From: Acanthaster planci
Taxonomy: Eukaryota; Echinodermata; Asteroidea; Valvatida; Acanthasteridae
Length of the DNA stretch: 64,000 nucleotides
Direction: 5' to 3'
Assembly: GCF_001949145.1 (NCBI RefSeq)
Contig: NW_019091460.1
Coordinates: 64,001-128,000, forward strand
Shown here piece after piece: positions 25,710 to 40,700 of the stretch; positions within the stretch are counted from its first letter, which is position 1; each line of letters begins with the position of its first letter. Under the pieces are notes generated by a model. It had not been told where the DNA came from. It worked only from the letters and a program-made list of their open reading frames with translations, and did no database searches. The position numbers and the translations under genes were made by a program.

Positions 25710-28700
25710 ATGGCGTCGTCACTTGTCGACGACAGTTTTCCCGTAGCTGGGTTGCTACCAAAGAAGGAGACAGGAGCTTTGACATTTCTGTCCAAATACC
25801 CAGATTTTGATGGAAGGGGAGTTACAATTGCCATACTCGATACGGGCGTCGACCCAGGAGCACCAGGTTTACAGGTAAAAAGACGGAAGACTGCCTGTCC
25901 ATTCATCGAAAGGCAATCGAAACGATAGCAAATTAAGTTGGAAAGGAACGATCAGACGATGTGGGTTATCACTTGACTGTGCAGAAATGGACAAAATGTG
26001 ACTGCCTGATCAGATGATCACTCAGGAAAGCTTGCTTATTTCTTTTCTTTTAAGTAAAATGGCTTTTTGTATTCCTTCAGCCAACTTTAGGCATGTCATT
26101 GTCAGGCGCAGTTAGCATAGTTAGGCTCAGTCCATGGAGATTCATGGAGGAAAATCCTAGGCCTACTGCAAAAATAACTTTTAAAGAGATGATGATCAAC
26201 TTACCAATACATGTACATGTAGAACTGACTAGTGTTATGCAGTGGGCTTAAGTTATAGTGATGCTCCAAGTTATAGTTATATGCTCCAAAATAATTTTCC
26301 CAATTTGAGAAAAAGCATGCTTGCACAAACCCTCGAAATCTGTCACCATACTCTGCACATGCACAGATCACATCACGCACAGTAAAACGAATTACACACA
26401 CCATCCAGAACTAGGAAAAATGTATTCCTTCTATGCCCTGTACCTGTTGCACCGTTTGCACGGTCGAGTTGGTCGAGAGTCGAGTTGGTCGGGAGTCAAG
26501 TTGATCTTTACGGTTGAAGGAACAACGGTCGAGTTGGTCAACAGTCAAGTTGGTCTAGAGTCAAGTTGACTTGAGTCGAGTTGGCAATCGGTCGAGTTGA
26601 CCAGACACCTTATTCCCCACAGTGACAAGTAGTAGGTTACTAACCATCAGAAAACTAAAGCATGTCCAGAAAAGTTCAATTTAGGGGGAAAATATCAAGT
26701 CGTTTACTGAAAAAACACATAGAACTTTTTAGACCAGTTTCATAGGTTTGTGCACAGGATGTCAAGTGGCGTCCATATATCATGTACATGTATATGGAAC
26801 TCTTTTCCAGGAAAAGTTCCACCCTGGCAACAATTGTACAGTTTGACCAACATCACCCAAAAGAGGGATATTTAAAACCATCTATATCATTTGAAACTAG
26901 GCACCAAGGCTTGGTCACTCCATCAGCTACCAATTGCCGAGCTCATTAATCACTACAGAAGGAACCAATCACATGAAAATAATTGTCCCAGATGTCACTG
27001 ACCATTACGTCAAAGAGTTGAAGCCAACACCATCAGCCAAATGTTAAGGATGGTGCACATTGTCATTGTTTAAGAGTGACTTGTGGTCCATTTGTGGTTA
27101 ACGCCCAATTTGCTCACAGATCCATCATTAATTCTCACAATAGCACTTTAAACATGGTATTTAAAATTTTATAACACCACAGTCCACATTCACATAAAAC
27201 ACATCAGCGTGCAGGTGTCATGCAGCTACTCCCTCTCAAATGTATGCCCTTACTTGAGATGGAGCAAACTGGTACCGAGCTTGTAAGGCCGGATGCTTTC
27301 CATCCTGCACATAAGGACTCGGCTATGTCTTGGTACCGGGTACGTACATGTATACCATGCAAGATGTATGGGGCTCTAGTTTTACCTTGAGTTTCTTGAG
27401 ACGGCCAAATCCTGCCCTTGTGTAATTGTAATTTTAAGCCTCATACATGTTTGTACATATATAGTTTTATATTTGTACTTGGCATATTTGATTTGTATAG
27501 CAGGTGTAAACAAACTGGAGTACATGAATGACAAAGGTTTTATACCACGTTTGTGCATCCCGTTCTCCTGATTATGTTTCTTTGGCAGCCTGACTACAGG
27601 TACATGTACAGTACAGTCCATCATCATTCATGCTTTGCACTATGAATTTATATAGTACCATTTTGGATCACCATCGCAAATGCCTTCAGTGGCTTTATGT
27701 TTGTTCAGTCACCCTGCATTTCCAGAGCCATTCTAGTCCATCAATGGGCCAGGACAATACTAACTAATGCTAAATTCATTTTGTTAAATTGACAATTAAC
27801 CTGGATTTTATGGTTATTTCCAGGCAGCTGCTTTCAATTACAAATAGTAAATACAGTATCTGGTTTAATTAAGAAAACAATACAACCNNNNNNNNNNNNN
27901 NNNNNNNNNNNNNNNNNNNNNNNNNNNNNNNNNNNNNNNNNNNNNNNNNNNNNNNNNNNNNNNNNNNNNNNNNNNNNNNNNNNNNNNNNNNNNNNNNNNN
28001 NNNNNNNNNNNNNNNNNNNNNNNNNNNNNNNNNNNNNNNNNNNNNNNNNNNNNNNNNNNNNNNNNNNNNNNNNNNNNNNNNNNNNNNNNNNNNNNNNNNN
28101 NNNNNNNNNNNNNNNNNNNNNNNNNNNNNNNNNNNNNNNNNNNNNNNNNNNNNNNNNNNNNNNNNNNNNNNNNNNNNNNNNNNNNNNNNNNNNNNNNNNN
28201 NNNNNNNNNNNNNNNNNNNNNNNNNNNNNNNNNNNNNNNNNNNNNNNNNNNNNNNNNNNNNNNNNNNNNNNNNNNNNNNNNNNNNNNNNNNNNNNNNNNN
28301 NNNNNNNNNNNNNNNNNNNNNNNNNNNNNNNNNNNNNNNNNNNNNNNNNNNNNNNNNNNNNNNNNNNNNNNNNNNNNNNNNNNNNNNNNNNNNNNNNNNN
28401 NNNNNNNNNNNNNNNNNNNNNNNNNNNNNNNNNNNNNNNNNNNNNNNNNNNNNNNNNNNNNNNNNNNNNNNNNNNNNNNNNNNNNNNNNNNNNNNNNNNN
28501 NNNNNNNNNNNNNNNNNNNNNNNNNNNNNNNNNNNNNNNNNNNNNNNNNNNNNNNNNNNNNNNNNNNNTGATGCTCCATAGCATCTTCAGGATTACCAGA
28601 TTTTTAAGATGAAATATCTGCTTTCTTAATTTATTAATTGTTTTAATTTTAAGAAATTAATCCCCTTGCAGGATTTTATTCATCTGTTAACAATCCCCAA

Positions 28701-31700
28701 ACCGAGCAATGATTGATAAACCTAGTACATGCTTTGCACTGTGAAGTGGAGTGGCAGTCGGGTTGGCGAAGTACATACATTATTCTTTCCTTGCCTTTCA
28801 CCTTTGCGGCCTGGGTTCGATTCCCGGCTTGGTCCACATGTGGATTGAGTTTTGGGTCCCTACCTGATACGGTGGGTTTTACCCAGAAATTTCTTCTCTG
28901 GGATTTTCCTCCTGCCTCTAAAACTGTAATTGCTTCTTACTGTCTCTTCTCTTTACTCATAGATGTACTTGTACGGTAGGTGGATGTGGGTCATTTGGCA
29001 GCTGCCTGAGGCGCCCTTTTATGCCATTGGCTCGACTACGTTAATGTCTTCATTGTAGAGCGCATATGAACACATCTGTGTGAAATATGCACTAAAGTTG
29101 TAAATGAATAAATTATTATAATTACTAGTCACACTGTGTGCACTGAAGTACATGTACAGTGTATGTATAACCATGAAGCTGGATTTGTAGCTCCATAGTA
29201 TAACATCCTGAACAGAACACAATGAAATTGGAAATAAAAGTGAATACATTTAAGATGGGTACTGCTTTTTCATGCATTCGTGTACCTAACTGGCAAATTT
29301 CATGGAAGCAGGGTTAAGTGCTGTCTTTGTACAATCATCTACATGTACTTTTGTTTTTTTAAAGCATGCATACGTACATGTACATAATATTGCACAAAAT
29401 TATATTGCATTTATAAAGTTGAACTTGACAATAAAAATCACTGTTAATTTTTTGCTAGTAACTTTACTTCAGATATTTTCTGTACTAGTCTGTTTACCTG
29501 TACATTTTTACACAGGTATATTTATATAGACATTTTAACAAATTAAGTCCAGCAGAAGGATACATGTATTTTCACTTTTATCATTATTACCATAATACTT
29601 TTGTCAATAACTCAGTATAAATTTACATGTGTACAAGTACATGTATGTATTCTGATATTCACCCTCTGCTTGAAAGAAAAACAGATTCCTAATAATCTCT
29701 TCATTATTCCCAGCTTTCATGTAATTCCAACGAATTTCACGTATGTTGAGATTGTATTTCTTATTCAGCTTCAACCATGTACATGTACAGTAATGAACAT
29801 GCAAGTACATGCCCATGTACATGACAAATGCACATGTAGGTTTCTGCTAAATACATACATATACATGTATGTCATTGCCTCCAGTTAAATACACTAAATG
29901 CATCTGTCATTTGACTGTAGACCCTTGTATACATGCAATCTAGCTTCCATTATGTAGGCCGCTGAACTCACATGCTAAATTCTCCTTCAAATAAGGGAAC
30001 AAAAAGAAAGAAAACAAGTTGTGTCCATTGTTTGTACAGTTATGAAAGAACCCAGAGAGCTTTTACTCGATGCTGGAGTGAAACAGAATAATTAAGACAA
30101 GGAGCTGAGAACGCACCACATGTTGTAAAGTGTGTTCATGATTTGACAGAAGTCTGTTGTCTTCAATTTCAGTTTAATATCAGAAACGTGTAAATCTTTC
30201 CAGTGTTCCTGTAATTTCAGACAGAAATATCCCTGACCTTAATAACCGTGTATTACTTATCAATACATGTGAACCAGCCACAGAGGTCCCATCCTATATT
30301 CAGTAGATCCCTCTAGAGCACAAACTCATTACCAATACATCACCTTAATAATAACACTAGTCAGTCAGTACAGTGAGTACTGTACAACAGTGTCATGGAG
30401 CTCTGCAGTACATACAAGTACTATCAGTCCATAGAGCGTGCATCAGTGGTGATGCAGCATGATTCTTTCAAGCATGACTCATACCTTTGATATTCCTCTT
30501 CATTACCTCCTGGTTCACATGGAATGGCAATTCACAGATTATGTGTACATGTATACTATTACCTTGCTGCAGGTTTTGCACCATCAAATATTAATTTAGT
30601 CGTTTTTGTCTGTGAGCAATGAACATTTAAGGGAATTTATTTTTTTCCAGTAGAATAAATGCTACTACATGTAACATTAACCACTGATATTTGGGTTTCC
30701 TTGAGGACATTAATTATTGTCTGTCAGACTATCTGTACCTCTTGGTCAAACCTCATAATCAGATTTTGTCATACCTGATTCATGAGCATTTAAAAACAAA
30801 AATTTTTCTGATTATAAAAAGAAAAGTACGTTGTTCAAATTTAGGCATTTTAATTTTTCTTCTGACTGATATTTTCCAATATGTTGCAGGGATTAATTTT
30901 AAAGCTTAAGACTACAAAAGAAAAAAGTCAGCTCTAAAGTAGTAAAGAAATCATTCACCTTAATATACATGTATGTAAATGTACAGTATAGGATCAGCAG
31001 AATTGTACTTTAAATAGAGAACTTAAACATGGGCTTGGAGCTGAGTGATCTGAAATCCTTTCCAAAACTTTATGTGGGAATTAAGAATGCTGTGATAAAA
31101 TCATGTGCATGGCATGTGTAATCATATCCAAGCTAGCTATGTACATGTAAGAATAAAATGTACATGTACATAAGGGATTTTATTTTCACACCATTAGATA
31201 ACTACACATGGGCTTCCAAAGGTTGTGGACATCATTGATACAACAGGAAGTGGTGATGTTAACACGTCAACAGTTGTTGAGGCAAAAGATGGTGAAATCA
31301 CAGGGCTTACAGGAAGAAAACTCAAGGTAACATAATATGAAAAGAATGTATCAGTAATACGGGTGATTTACATGTACGGTACTTGTAAAGTAGTGTGCCT
31401 CCAAGAGTTTGCAACCTGTCAGCCAATCACATCGCGTGAAATCTGTCGACCCTTTCCAAACGCACATTGGGTTGATAGATTTTGCGCATCGTGATTGGCC
31501 AATGCCCTGCAAACTCTTGGAGGCACTCTTTTGTGAATCGCCTGTATCGTGCCCCTTAATAGCACATCATTCTTTTCCAGTTTTAAGTCTTAAACCACAA
31601 ATTACATGTACATATACGTGTAAATGTCGTACAATTTGTGACTGCTTTGATGTGGGATATAACATGTGGGATATGATGTGGGATACTTTATGAACATTGT

Positions 31701-34700
31701 TGCGGGCTATATAATATTCCTCAGGTATTCAAAACAGGATATCCCACATCACAGCAGTCAACAACTGTTTTGTCACATGTACATGTATCTCAGCCTTGAT
31801 GAGTTTTTTACTTGTTTTTTAAGGGAAATTAAGGGCAAAAAAAAGGAATCTTTGAACATCAGTGGTTAGCGGTTCCTGCATGGTCCTGTATACTGTGGGA
31901 ATGTGTGCGTGTATGTGACATGGGTTTTGTCACCCTGTCATGTGATAGTTCTGGGCCATTGAAAAAATTGTATTTAAGACAGAGGTATGACGTACATGTA
32001 ATTCAAAATTGTTGCATGTACATGTACCATAGGTGTACAGTGTATATGACCTGTATATGGAGCACACATGATTTGAAAACACCAGAGCGCATGTACCAAT
32101 CATGTACATGTATTTTCAGAAGACATGAATGTCAGCACCACAGCCCAATGGTAGACAAAATAACCACATTAATTACTATTAACAGATAACTGGATTGTAT
32201 TTTTATTACAGATCCCACCGAGTTGGCAGAACCCAACGAATCGATACCACATAGGTGTAAAGAATGCCTACGAGCTATACCCCAAGCAACTGAAAGAAAG
32301 GATACAAGTTAGTTGACATGTACTGTACATTTACATGCTGAAGAGCATTGCTCTCAATGCACAGAACACAAACTGACTTACTGGAGTTAATGTGTGCTAT
32401 GCCTTCATCAAATAAACAACTCTTCCATCATATACATGTAAATTTGACCTCATTAATAAGAGCACTGTTAATACTGTTAAGATTCTGCTTATAACAAGGA
32501 CCTTTTAAAATCCTAATCGTTTGTCTTTCAATGTTTTCATTCCTGATAATAAAGGTTCCTGTTATAATATAGTAATTTGCCAAGTCCGAAGGACCTCTTA
32601 TGAACAAGGTTCAGCTGTATTGAAGTAATGATTTTTTTTGCAGTTGAAAGACGGAAGTACGTGCCTTAAAGCAAAGGTTGCTTTAAATCTGTATCAACAT
32701 ATTAATGAAACATCTTTCTTGTTCCAGATAGATTGCTTTAGTAAAACCTCAGCCACGTTTAATGTCCTTTTTCACTGCATGATGTCTCTATGCCATCAGT
32801 TTACTGCACCATGTTGAATTTTATGGCAGGCTCCTAAAACTTTTTGTATTTAAAGGTAACTGTAGTTCAATTGATCGGTGTCTATCCGTCAATTTTACTT
32901 TTTGGATTGATAGTTTGATCCGAGAATGAAACTATTCTGTTCAATAGAAAGAGCGAAGAGAGAAGTTATGGGATCCTCTGCACAGAGTAGCACTGGCTGA
33001 AGCTATTAGAAAGTTGGATGCCTTTGACAATGCTCATCCACATCCTACAAAACAGGTAGGTGCCTGGCAAATTCAGATCAGAACTAAATCAGGTGTTTCT
33101 CTAGTTACAGTGTATACGTACATTGAAATAATGTCATGTATGTATTAACTGGACCTGTCTTAATGTACCAGAAATGTAAGGAACATTGTGGTATACATGT
33201 AGGTCCCACTTGCTTAAAGATGTGGAATAGGAATTTCCATTTCATACATGTATATCTGAGTGTCTATTGCTCCCAATATTTTTCCTCATTAGGAAGAGAA
33301 GCTGACTCGTGAAGATTTATCTGCACAAGTTGATATATTAACCACAGCTGATAAAAAATTCAGTGACCCCGGTCCTGTCTATGACTGTGTTGTCTTCCAT
33401 GATGGAGAAACTTGGAGGTTAGTTAGCACACAGTTATTAACAAATACCAGTCAGGAATGAAGATCGCTTCTCTTTTTCAGGATAGTCAAGCGACATTTAA
33501 CTCCCTTGGAAGGTAAACAGTAATATATTTACTTGCATAAACTTTAATATTTTTCCCCAATATAAGATTTTAAGCAATGACCTGTAAACTGAAACCCTGT
33601 AGACAAAATATCTGCCCAACAGGTGTTTGTCAAATACTACTATCATAAAATAAGCCAGCCCAAATGTATAACTTATCAGACAAACAGCAAAATTTCACAA
33701 ACTTAAAGGGTTACATAGATCCAATTTTGATGTTCCACATTGAAAATGTGGATTTATTGATCAACAGAGCCGTGGTTGATACCTCAGAGACCGGCGACCT
33801 AGCTTCATGTGTGGTGCTGACAAGCTTTAAGGAGTCCCAACAATATGCTGCATTCACATTAGCAGGTGGGTAATAGGGCTGAGTCAAATCTAATTGAATA
33901 TCTGAGTATTTGACCTTCCATTTGATCCAATATTCAAGTATTCAGTCATGTCAGAGGGCAGATTTTTTATGAACAAGGCGTGAACAGAAGTAAATGTAGT
34001 TGCATGAACACACAGTTTTGCACATTGTAGTCACTACAGATTTTTAAGGCCTGGTGCTCGCAATACACTCAAATGAGAAATACCTTTTGCCCTGTTCAGA
34101 ATGTTTAAATTCTTGGCAACTCATGTGGATGACTTCGATTATGTACATGTGCACACTGTAGAATGATTCCCACCCTATCAATTGGAGTCACAGTTTAGCA
34201 GAGGGCACCATTCTAGTTGTACAGTATGTTGCATGTACTTTTAAAGCAACAATGGAAGAACTCATGGGAAACTTTGTTTCATTTCAGGATTTGGCTTCCA
34301 TTTCTTTGGACAGGAATTGATCACTCTAGACCCACAAATACAAAGCTAAATCACTTCGAATTTCGTTGAGATAACCTTTACCATTTACCACCGGAAAAAT
34401 TCCCATATTTTTAGTCCATGCATGGTAGTTAGTTGGTTCTTCCTGTTCTGACCTCCAGTAATTCGGCTTTCAGTTGAAATACCTTCATGAAGGCTTCCTC
34501 ATAATTTATTTCAACAAAGTTCGCATCAATTTATAATCATTACAAAGAATGCCGACTTTCACATTCATGACCTTTATTTCCTTATTCTGCGATGGAATCT
34601 ACATTGCTTGTGGGCATATCAGCTGCCTTTACAAGCCTGCAATCACCTGGAGATACTCGTAAGCCTGTAGAAGGCAATTCATTTTTTACAGAAATTATCC

Positions 34701-37700
34701 CCCCCCCATTTTTCATGCATTATGCATCCAAATATTCAAATTCAGAAAGAAAGATTAAATATTCATATATTTAGTACAGCCCTAATGTACAATGTACACA
34801 CCACAGCAGGTGGCTAAGGCCTACCGACACTCAGATACTCCCTGCAGGAAAAAGTACAGTGAGGGTTTAATGTTAATTGTAACAAATTCTTGAAGCATTT
34901 TTTTTGCTCTTCCATGTTTTATCCTCACAGACATGCTAAATTACTCCATCAATGTGTACGAAGATGGTAGCGTGTTAAGCATTGTTACCAACGCCGGTTC
35001 CCATGGAACCCATGTTGCGTGTATAGCAGCTGCTTATTTTCCTGATGAACCTGACAAGAATGGAATTGCTCCAGGTGCTCAGATATTGGTTATAAAGATC
35101 GGTGATTCCAGGCTCGGCTCCATGGAAACAGGAAGTTCATTAGTAAGAGCTGTAAGTAGTCAGTTTTCAGGTTGAATACAAATTTGATCTTCTTGTCTTA
35201 ATGAATTTGAAACTAATCTGACAACAAACTTGTTAATGGATTTACCGTGTGTTTATGGACCTTGAACATGTTGAAGTGGTGCTTTCATCCTGACAGATGA
35301 TAGCTGTAATGGAACACAAGGCTGACCTGGTGAATTTTAGTTATGGAGAAGCAGCACATTGGCCTAACTCAGGGTGAGTAGTAAATATAGAGATCAGATG
35401 CTAACTCACTGATCAGTTAGTGTGATTTGTGTGTTATTGAAATTGTTCAATGATTTAGGTTAACATTATAGCACACAGACTCACAATATTGAAATTAGTA
35501 TAATTCATGCTTCGTTTATGTACGAATACCTTGTAAGTATTACAGTTTTGAAAATCTTACAGTGTGCCTAATTCATAAACACAGAGGTATAATCTGTGAT
35601 CTTATTACAGACGTGTATGCAACATCATCACTGAAGCTGTTAATGACCATGGTGTTATCTTTGTTTCATCGGCTGGGAATAATGGTCCAGCATTGTCAAC
35701 AGTTGGTTGTCCAGGTGGAACCACATCAAGTGTCATAGGTCAGTAGATTAGATTGTATTTTCCATCTTAAACTGAAACAAGGATTTTTGGAAAAATTTCA
35801 TTGACAGAGCATTTTGCAATTCTGAAGAAACCTATGGAAAGATGGTGAATATTAAAATGTTGTTTGTGATAGGATGACAAGTGAAGTATACTAGAGAATC
35901 TGGGAATTTTACAGAATCAGGCATGGATTGGAACCCAACTTACATGGTCCAAAAGGGAGAACAAACATTACATCAATCTGAAACCTCAGTAGATAACATT
36001 TTCATTCGTAGTAACTGTATTTGGGTTACAGGTGTTGGTGCATATGTCTCACCAGAAATGATGGTTGCTGAATATTCATTAAGAGAGCGTTTACCTGGCA
36101 TGGCTTATACTTGGTCATCCAGAGGTCCAAGGTAAGATTGTTGTAAGCGTTGTCCTGAGGTAATAAAGCTCACCATGTACTTTTGTTTCACTTCAAATTA
36201 ACTCATCCCCTTCTTTGAATTTAAAACAATATTTTGCATATTTCTTCCTTCATTCAGTGTGGATGGTGACCTTGGAGTAAGTATTACAGCTCCAGGAGGT
36301 GCTATAACCTCCGTGCCAAACTGGACCTTAAGAGGGTCACAGCTTATGAATGGAACCTCAATGTCTTCCCCAAATGCCTGTGGAGGAATTGGTAAGTCAA
36401 CTTAAACCTCAGTTCATTCAATCCAGAAGAGATTTCATGCAAATTGAGTGTTCTTGTTCTGTTTGTTGTTGTAATGCCTCAATATGTCATACATTTCTTA
36501 AGTGTATGTCCAAGGTTTAAAAAGTTTCTATCATCATTATCCCCGTGGCTTGAACTTTTTTGTCATTATCTTTGACAGCATTGATCCTGTCAGGTCTGAA
36601 GGCAGAGAAGATTTCCTACACTCCTCACTGCATTCGCAGGGCCTTAGAGAACACTGCTCTCAGTGTTGAGAGGGTAGAGATATTTGCACAGGGTTATGGT
36701 CTCATACAGGTATGTGTCATCTGCTAAGCATCCTCTAATGATAGGCTCTTCTGAGTCATCTTATGCAATATTTTTATCTTCAGAGAGGAAAGTCATAAAT
36801 TGTTGACATTCAGGAAAATATGTGCAGACATTAATCTTTTACTATACATGTACATGACAATGCTCTTTTACCCAACACCACCACACCAAACAATCAGGTA
36901 TAGCAGGGACCCTGTTATGTCATTATAGCAGTGCTTTCTCTATTTGAAGACACTTGTACATTCCTAGCAAGTTGGAGTTTTAACGATTGAGCTGTTTTGG
37001 TATGTTGTCTTGTTACTCACAGGAGCTCAGAGGATTAAGTACAGGTTAAATGTCTTTTGGAATTGTTAATAGAGAAGGTGACTCATTGACCTTAAATAAA
37101 GAATGCATCAAATGATTATACCCTGTCAGATGCAGTAATCTTTCACCTTTGACTTTTGACGTATTGCAGGTTGAAAAGGCATTTGAGCATCTTGTAAGCT
37201 TCTCTGATTGTCCAACGTGCAATCTAAGGTTCTCCATTTCAACTGGTTCTAAAAGAGGAATCTATATCAGGGGAACAAAACAATCAGAGAAACCTCGAGA
37301 ATGCAACGTCACCATAGAGCCAAAATATGGAGATGATATCGGTGAGTAGCAATTACTCTGACCCACAGAGGTCTTAGTTTGTTTCATTACAGAAGTACGA
37401 CCTAAACTGTTGATGCTGTCCAAAATTATTCAGGCCCATTGAAAAATATGGCAGTTTGCTCTTTTGTTAAAACATTTGAACTGGACCGATGGTCAACCCA
37501 GGCATACAAAAACTCATATTTCCTTTGCAAAAGCTCATCTAGTCAAAGATTTAAGCTTTTGGTCATCAATTCTATGGTATTGTGGTTGTAAATTCTATGT
37601 TACCTGAATTTGGAATGGATATGAATAATTTTGGGCTTAATTGTATGTTGAGCACCACTGACAGTTACACATCAATTTACATTTATTTTTTGATTAACTG

Positions 37701-40700
37701 ATTGATTAACTTGACAGGTGCTCAGGAGAAGATTTCATTCACCATGCAGACAACGCTAGTGTGTGAAGCATCTTGGGTATCTAATCCATCCCATCTAGCG
37801 TTAATGAATGCTTCTCGTGCTGTATCTATACGAGTTGATCCGAGAGGGCTTAGTGAAGGGGTTCACTATACTGAGGTATTTATCAGGCAATTACACCATT
37901 AAAGCAAAGTGATTCCATCAGTAACAACTTTGACTTACTGTCCTGTTGGTTAATGTATTGGCTTGCTGTGCAACTGATGTTAATGTTATGACCCTTTATG
38001 GCTCCTTTAATTAGCATTTTCAGGATAATATAGATTTCAAAATTAAAGCGCTCAAGGTATTTATGGTGAAATGATAAATGAGTTCAAACAAGTATTTCAA
38101 ACTTTAGTTAGAGTTTGTGTTTTTGAGTTACTGTAATTGTGAACATCGCCTGCAGTAAATCAGCGAGAAATTTTGAACGAAAATGCTGTTTCTTTGCAAA
38201 CAGGTTCAGTGCTTCGACACAGCTAATCCACACAAAGGACCTTTATTCAGGATACCAATTACTGTAGTAAAGCCACTACAAACAAGCAAACAGTATGAGC
38301 TGACTTGGAGTGAGATAGAGTTCAAGCCAGGTCAGATCAGAAGAAGCTTTATTCAGGTACCAGAAGGTGCTACGTGGGCAGGTATGATAGGATTAGACAA
38401 CTTGCTTGAATCTACTGTGTAGCATTGAGGAATTTCGAATTGGACAAAAGTATTTCCTTAAAGTTTTTTGCTCAATAATTTAAGGATTTTACACATTATG
38501 CAAACACATGAATGACCTGTTTGTTTCACACAGATCAGGTTTGCTTTATCTTTTAGGCAGGTTCTGGTGTCAGTGAACCAACGGTGGATTGCTGAGTGCA
38601 ATCTGAATCTAGATCACTGACCCGAAAGCTGGTTTGCTTTATCTTTTAGGCAGGATCTGGTGTCAGTGAACCAACGATGGATTACTGACTGCAATCTACA
38701 TGTAGATCTGTGTGAAAAAAACTGGCCCTACTTTCCAAATAAACCTTAATGACAACTACCGGTAGATGTTGCTCAGATTCAAATGGTACATGGAGTCAGT
38801 CAGCCATGCTGTTTAGTTTATTATGAGAAGGTGGTTCCTGATTTCAGGGGTTTCCTTTTCACATTAATTTCAACTTCAACTGTTTCTAATGTACACAGAT
38901 TAATAAATATTGTTTTCTTTTTTACATGAATTTCAGAGTTAACTGTGACATCTCTGGACCCAGAACAAAGTTCTAAAATTGTACTTCACTGCATTCAACT
39001 AGAAGATCACATGGCTTATAGAAGCAACGAATTCTACAAATTCTTCCAGCTGCAGGAGTTAGGGCAGTCAACATATCCATTCTCTGTCAGAGGTGGATTA
39101 ATACTAGATCTGGTTGTTGCTAAGTGGTGGGCAAGCCTTGGCAACACTAAGATCACCTACAGTATATCCTTCCACAGTCTAGACATGAACCAAAAGATGA
39201 TTCAGATGGTAAGAACCTGTTTTGGGGAACGGACAGATTCCAAGAATTACTTGAAGCTTCCCATGGTGGATGTTAAATGGGTGAAGGTTAACCACATGCT
39301 GCTGGGTGCTTTTAAAAATGCAGTGTACACAAACAGGCGATTTTCAAGATTTTCAGTTTTCAAAATTCCAAAGATATGTCATACAAAACTGCTGCAAACT
39401 GCTTTTTTCAAAATTTTTAAAATTTAATCATTCCATTTAATGGACGTTTGCACCCACACGAATGACTGTTTGGTGGCTACTCTAAGCTGACAGGTATCCT
39501 TCATTGACTCCTGAATATTTTGGCCAGGCCTGCGTAAAGAGAGCCCAGAGTTGTGAGGTGTTGCGTAATTTCCTTTGTCCCCAGTGAATGCAAGTGGCAT
39601 CTTTTCAAACAGGGCTGGATTAGCATGCAGCGGGGCTGTGTCACTCATCAATGGGGCTCTGGAGCACTTTTGTCTACAGTGCTAATCTGCGGGCGTGCTA
39701 TGCCGAAAACAGTGGCATACTGTTTAAAAACGGTGATGGATTACCTTAAAAAAATGCAAGCCGAAAAATGATGGTAATTCCCAGCAGCAGCTCTTTTGTC
39801 CCATTTCGGGCACCCCGACTCTGAATATAAACCCATGTTGCTCGGAGTTCCCGGCAGCAAGAGGTTAAGAGGTCAAGAGATACATACAACTGGCTCCTTT
39901 TAGAATCAATCCTTTACAAGAGAGATTTGTGTGGTGTAAATCTGCAAATTGTCCATACCGGCAGACAGTCAAAAATGGCCATTATTAATAAGCTTTTACG
40001 GAATAACTTATTAAGCCATTATCAGCCAATAAAGAGGTAATCTGCATGTAAAGGAAAATGTATACATGTGAAATTTTGGAATCATTCTTGCTTAAAATGG
40101 ATTCCTATTACAGCATGCAGCTAATGGTGTCTATCGTTTTGACGTCCGATCTCATTTGAAAATTGAGGAAGTCTCACCAACAATCACCATAAAAAACTGT
40201 GTACAACCGCTCAGGTAAGTAAGAATTTCTGTACTTAATTTTCTGTACTTAATTTTCTGTTAGATTGGGTGATGCTATTTTGTTCCAGTTGCATTTTTGG
40301 TGAAGAGGTGGTATACATTTCTTATATACAAAACGAACATACCGGTATGTTATCTGTCTATTTACAATTGTTTCACGTTTGCCTAGGCCCAATGATTGTA
40401 AGATAAATCCTCTAGGAGCAAGGGATGTTCTTCCTAATGGCAGACAGATATATGAGATAGTCCTAACCTACAACTTCCACCAGGTAGGAATACTTTCATT
40501 TTTGCTACCAGAAGTACCAGTACGATTATTTCATGCAACATTTACATATTAGAAAGATATTGGTGATAATAAGGTTTTGATTCCTGACTTGCTGTTTGTG
40601 TGGAGTTTGAATCCACACAGTAGCTATCTCATATACATGTAGCTTTAGGCAGCCCAGTTGACCATCTCATTTTCACAGGGAGGTAACCTGCAGTGGGCTG

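Larger units (their letters stand above)
25875..31197 (+). other. TPP2 intron 1 (5.3 kb)
   Basis: Separates the catalytic-Asp exon from the rest. It holds a GTCGAGTTGGTC repeat array, a SINE, the assembly gap and dense GTACATGTAC words (29341-29880). The coding sequence joins in frame across it, so no TPP2 exon need be missing in the gap. Confidence 0.7.

Noticed and set aside
27865-28584. Long open frames on the minus strand
   Set aside because: They consist almost wholly of undetermined bases in the assembly gap.
28814-28824. B-box of a possible functional tRNA gene
   Set aside because: The surrounding sequence does not fold into a cloverleaf and continues into SINE-type body and tail, so it was called a SINE.
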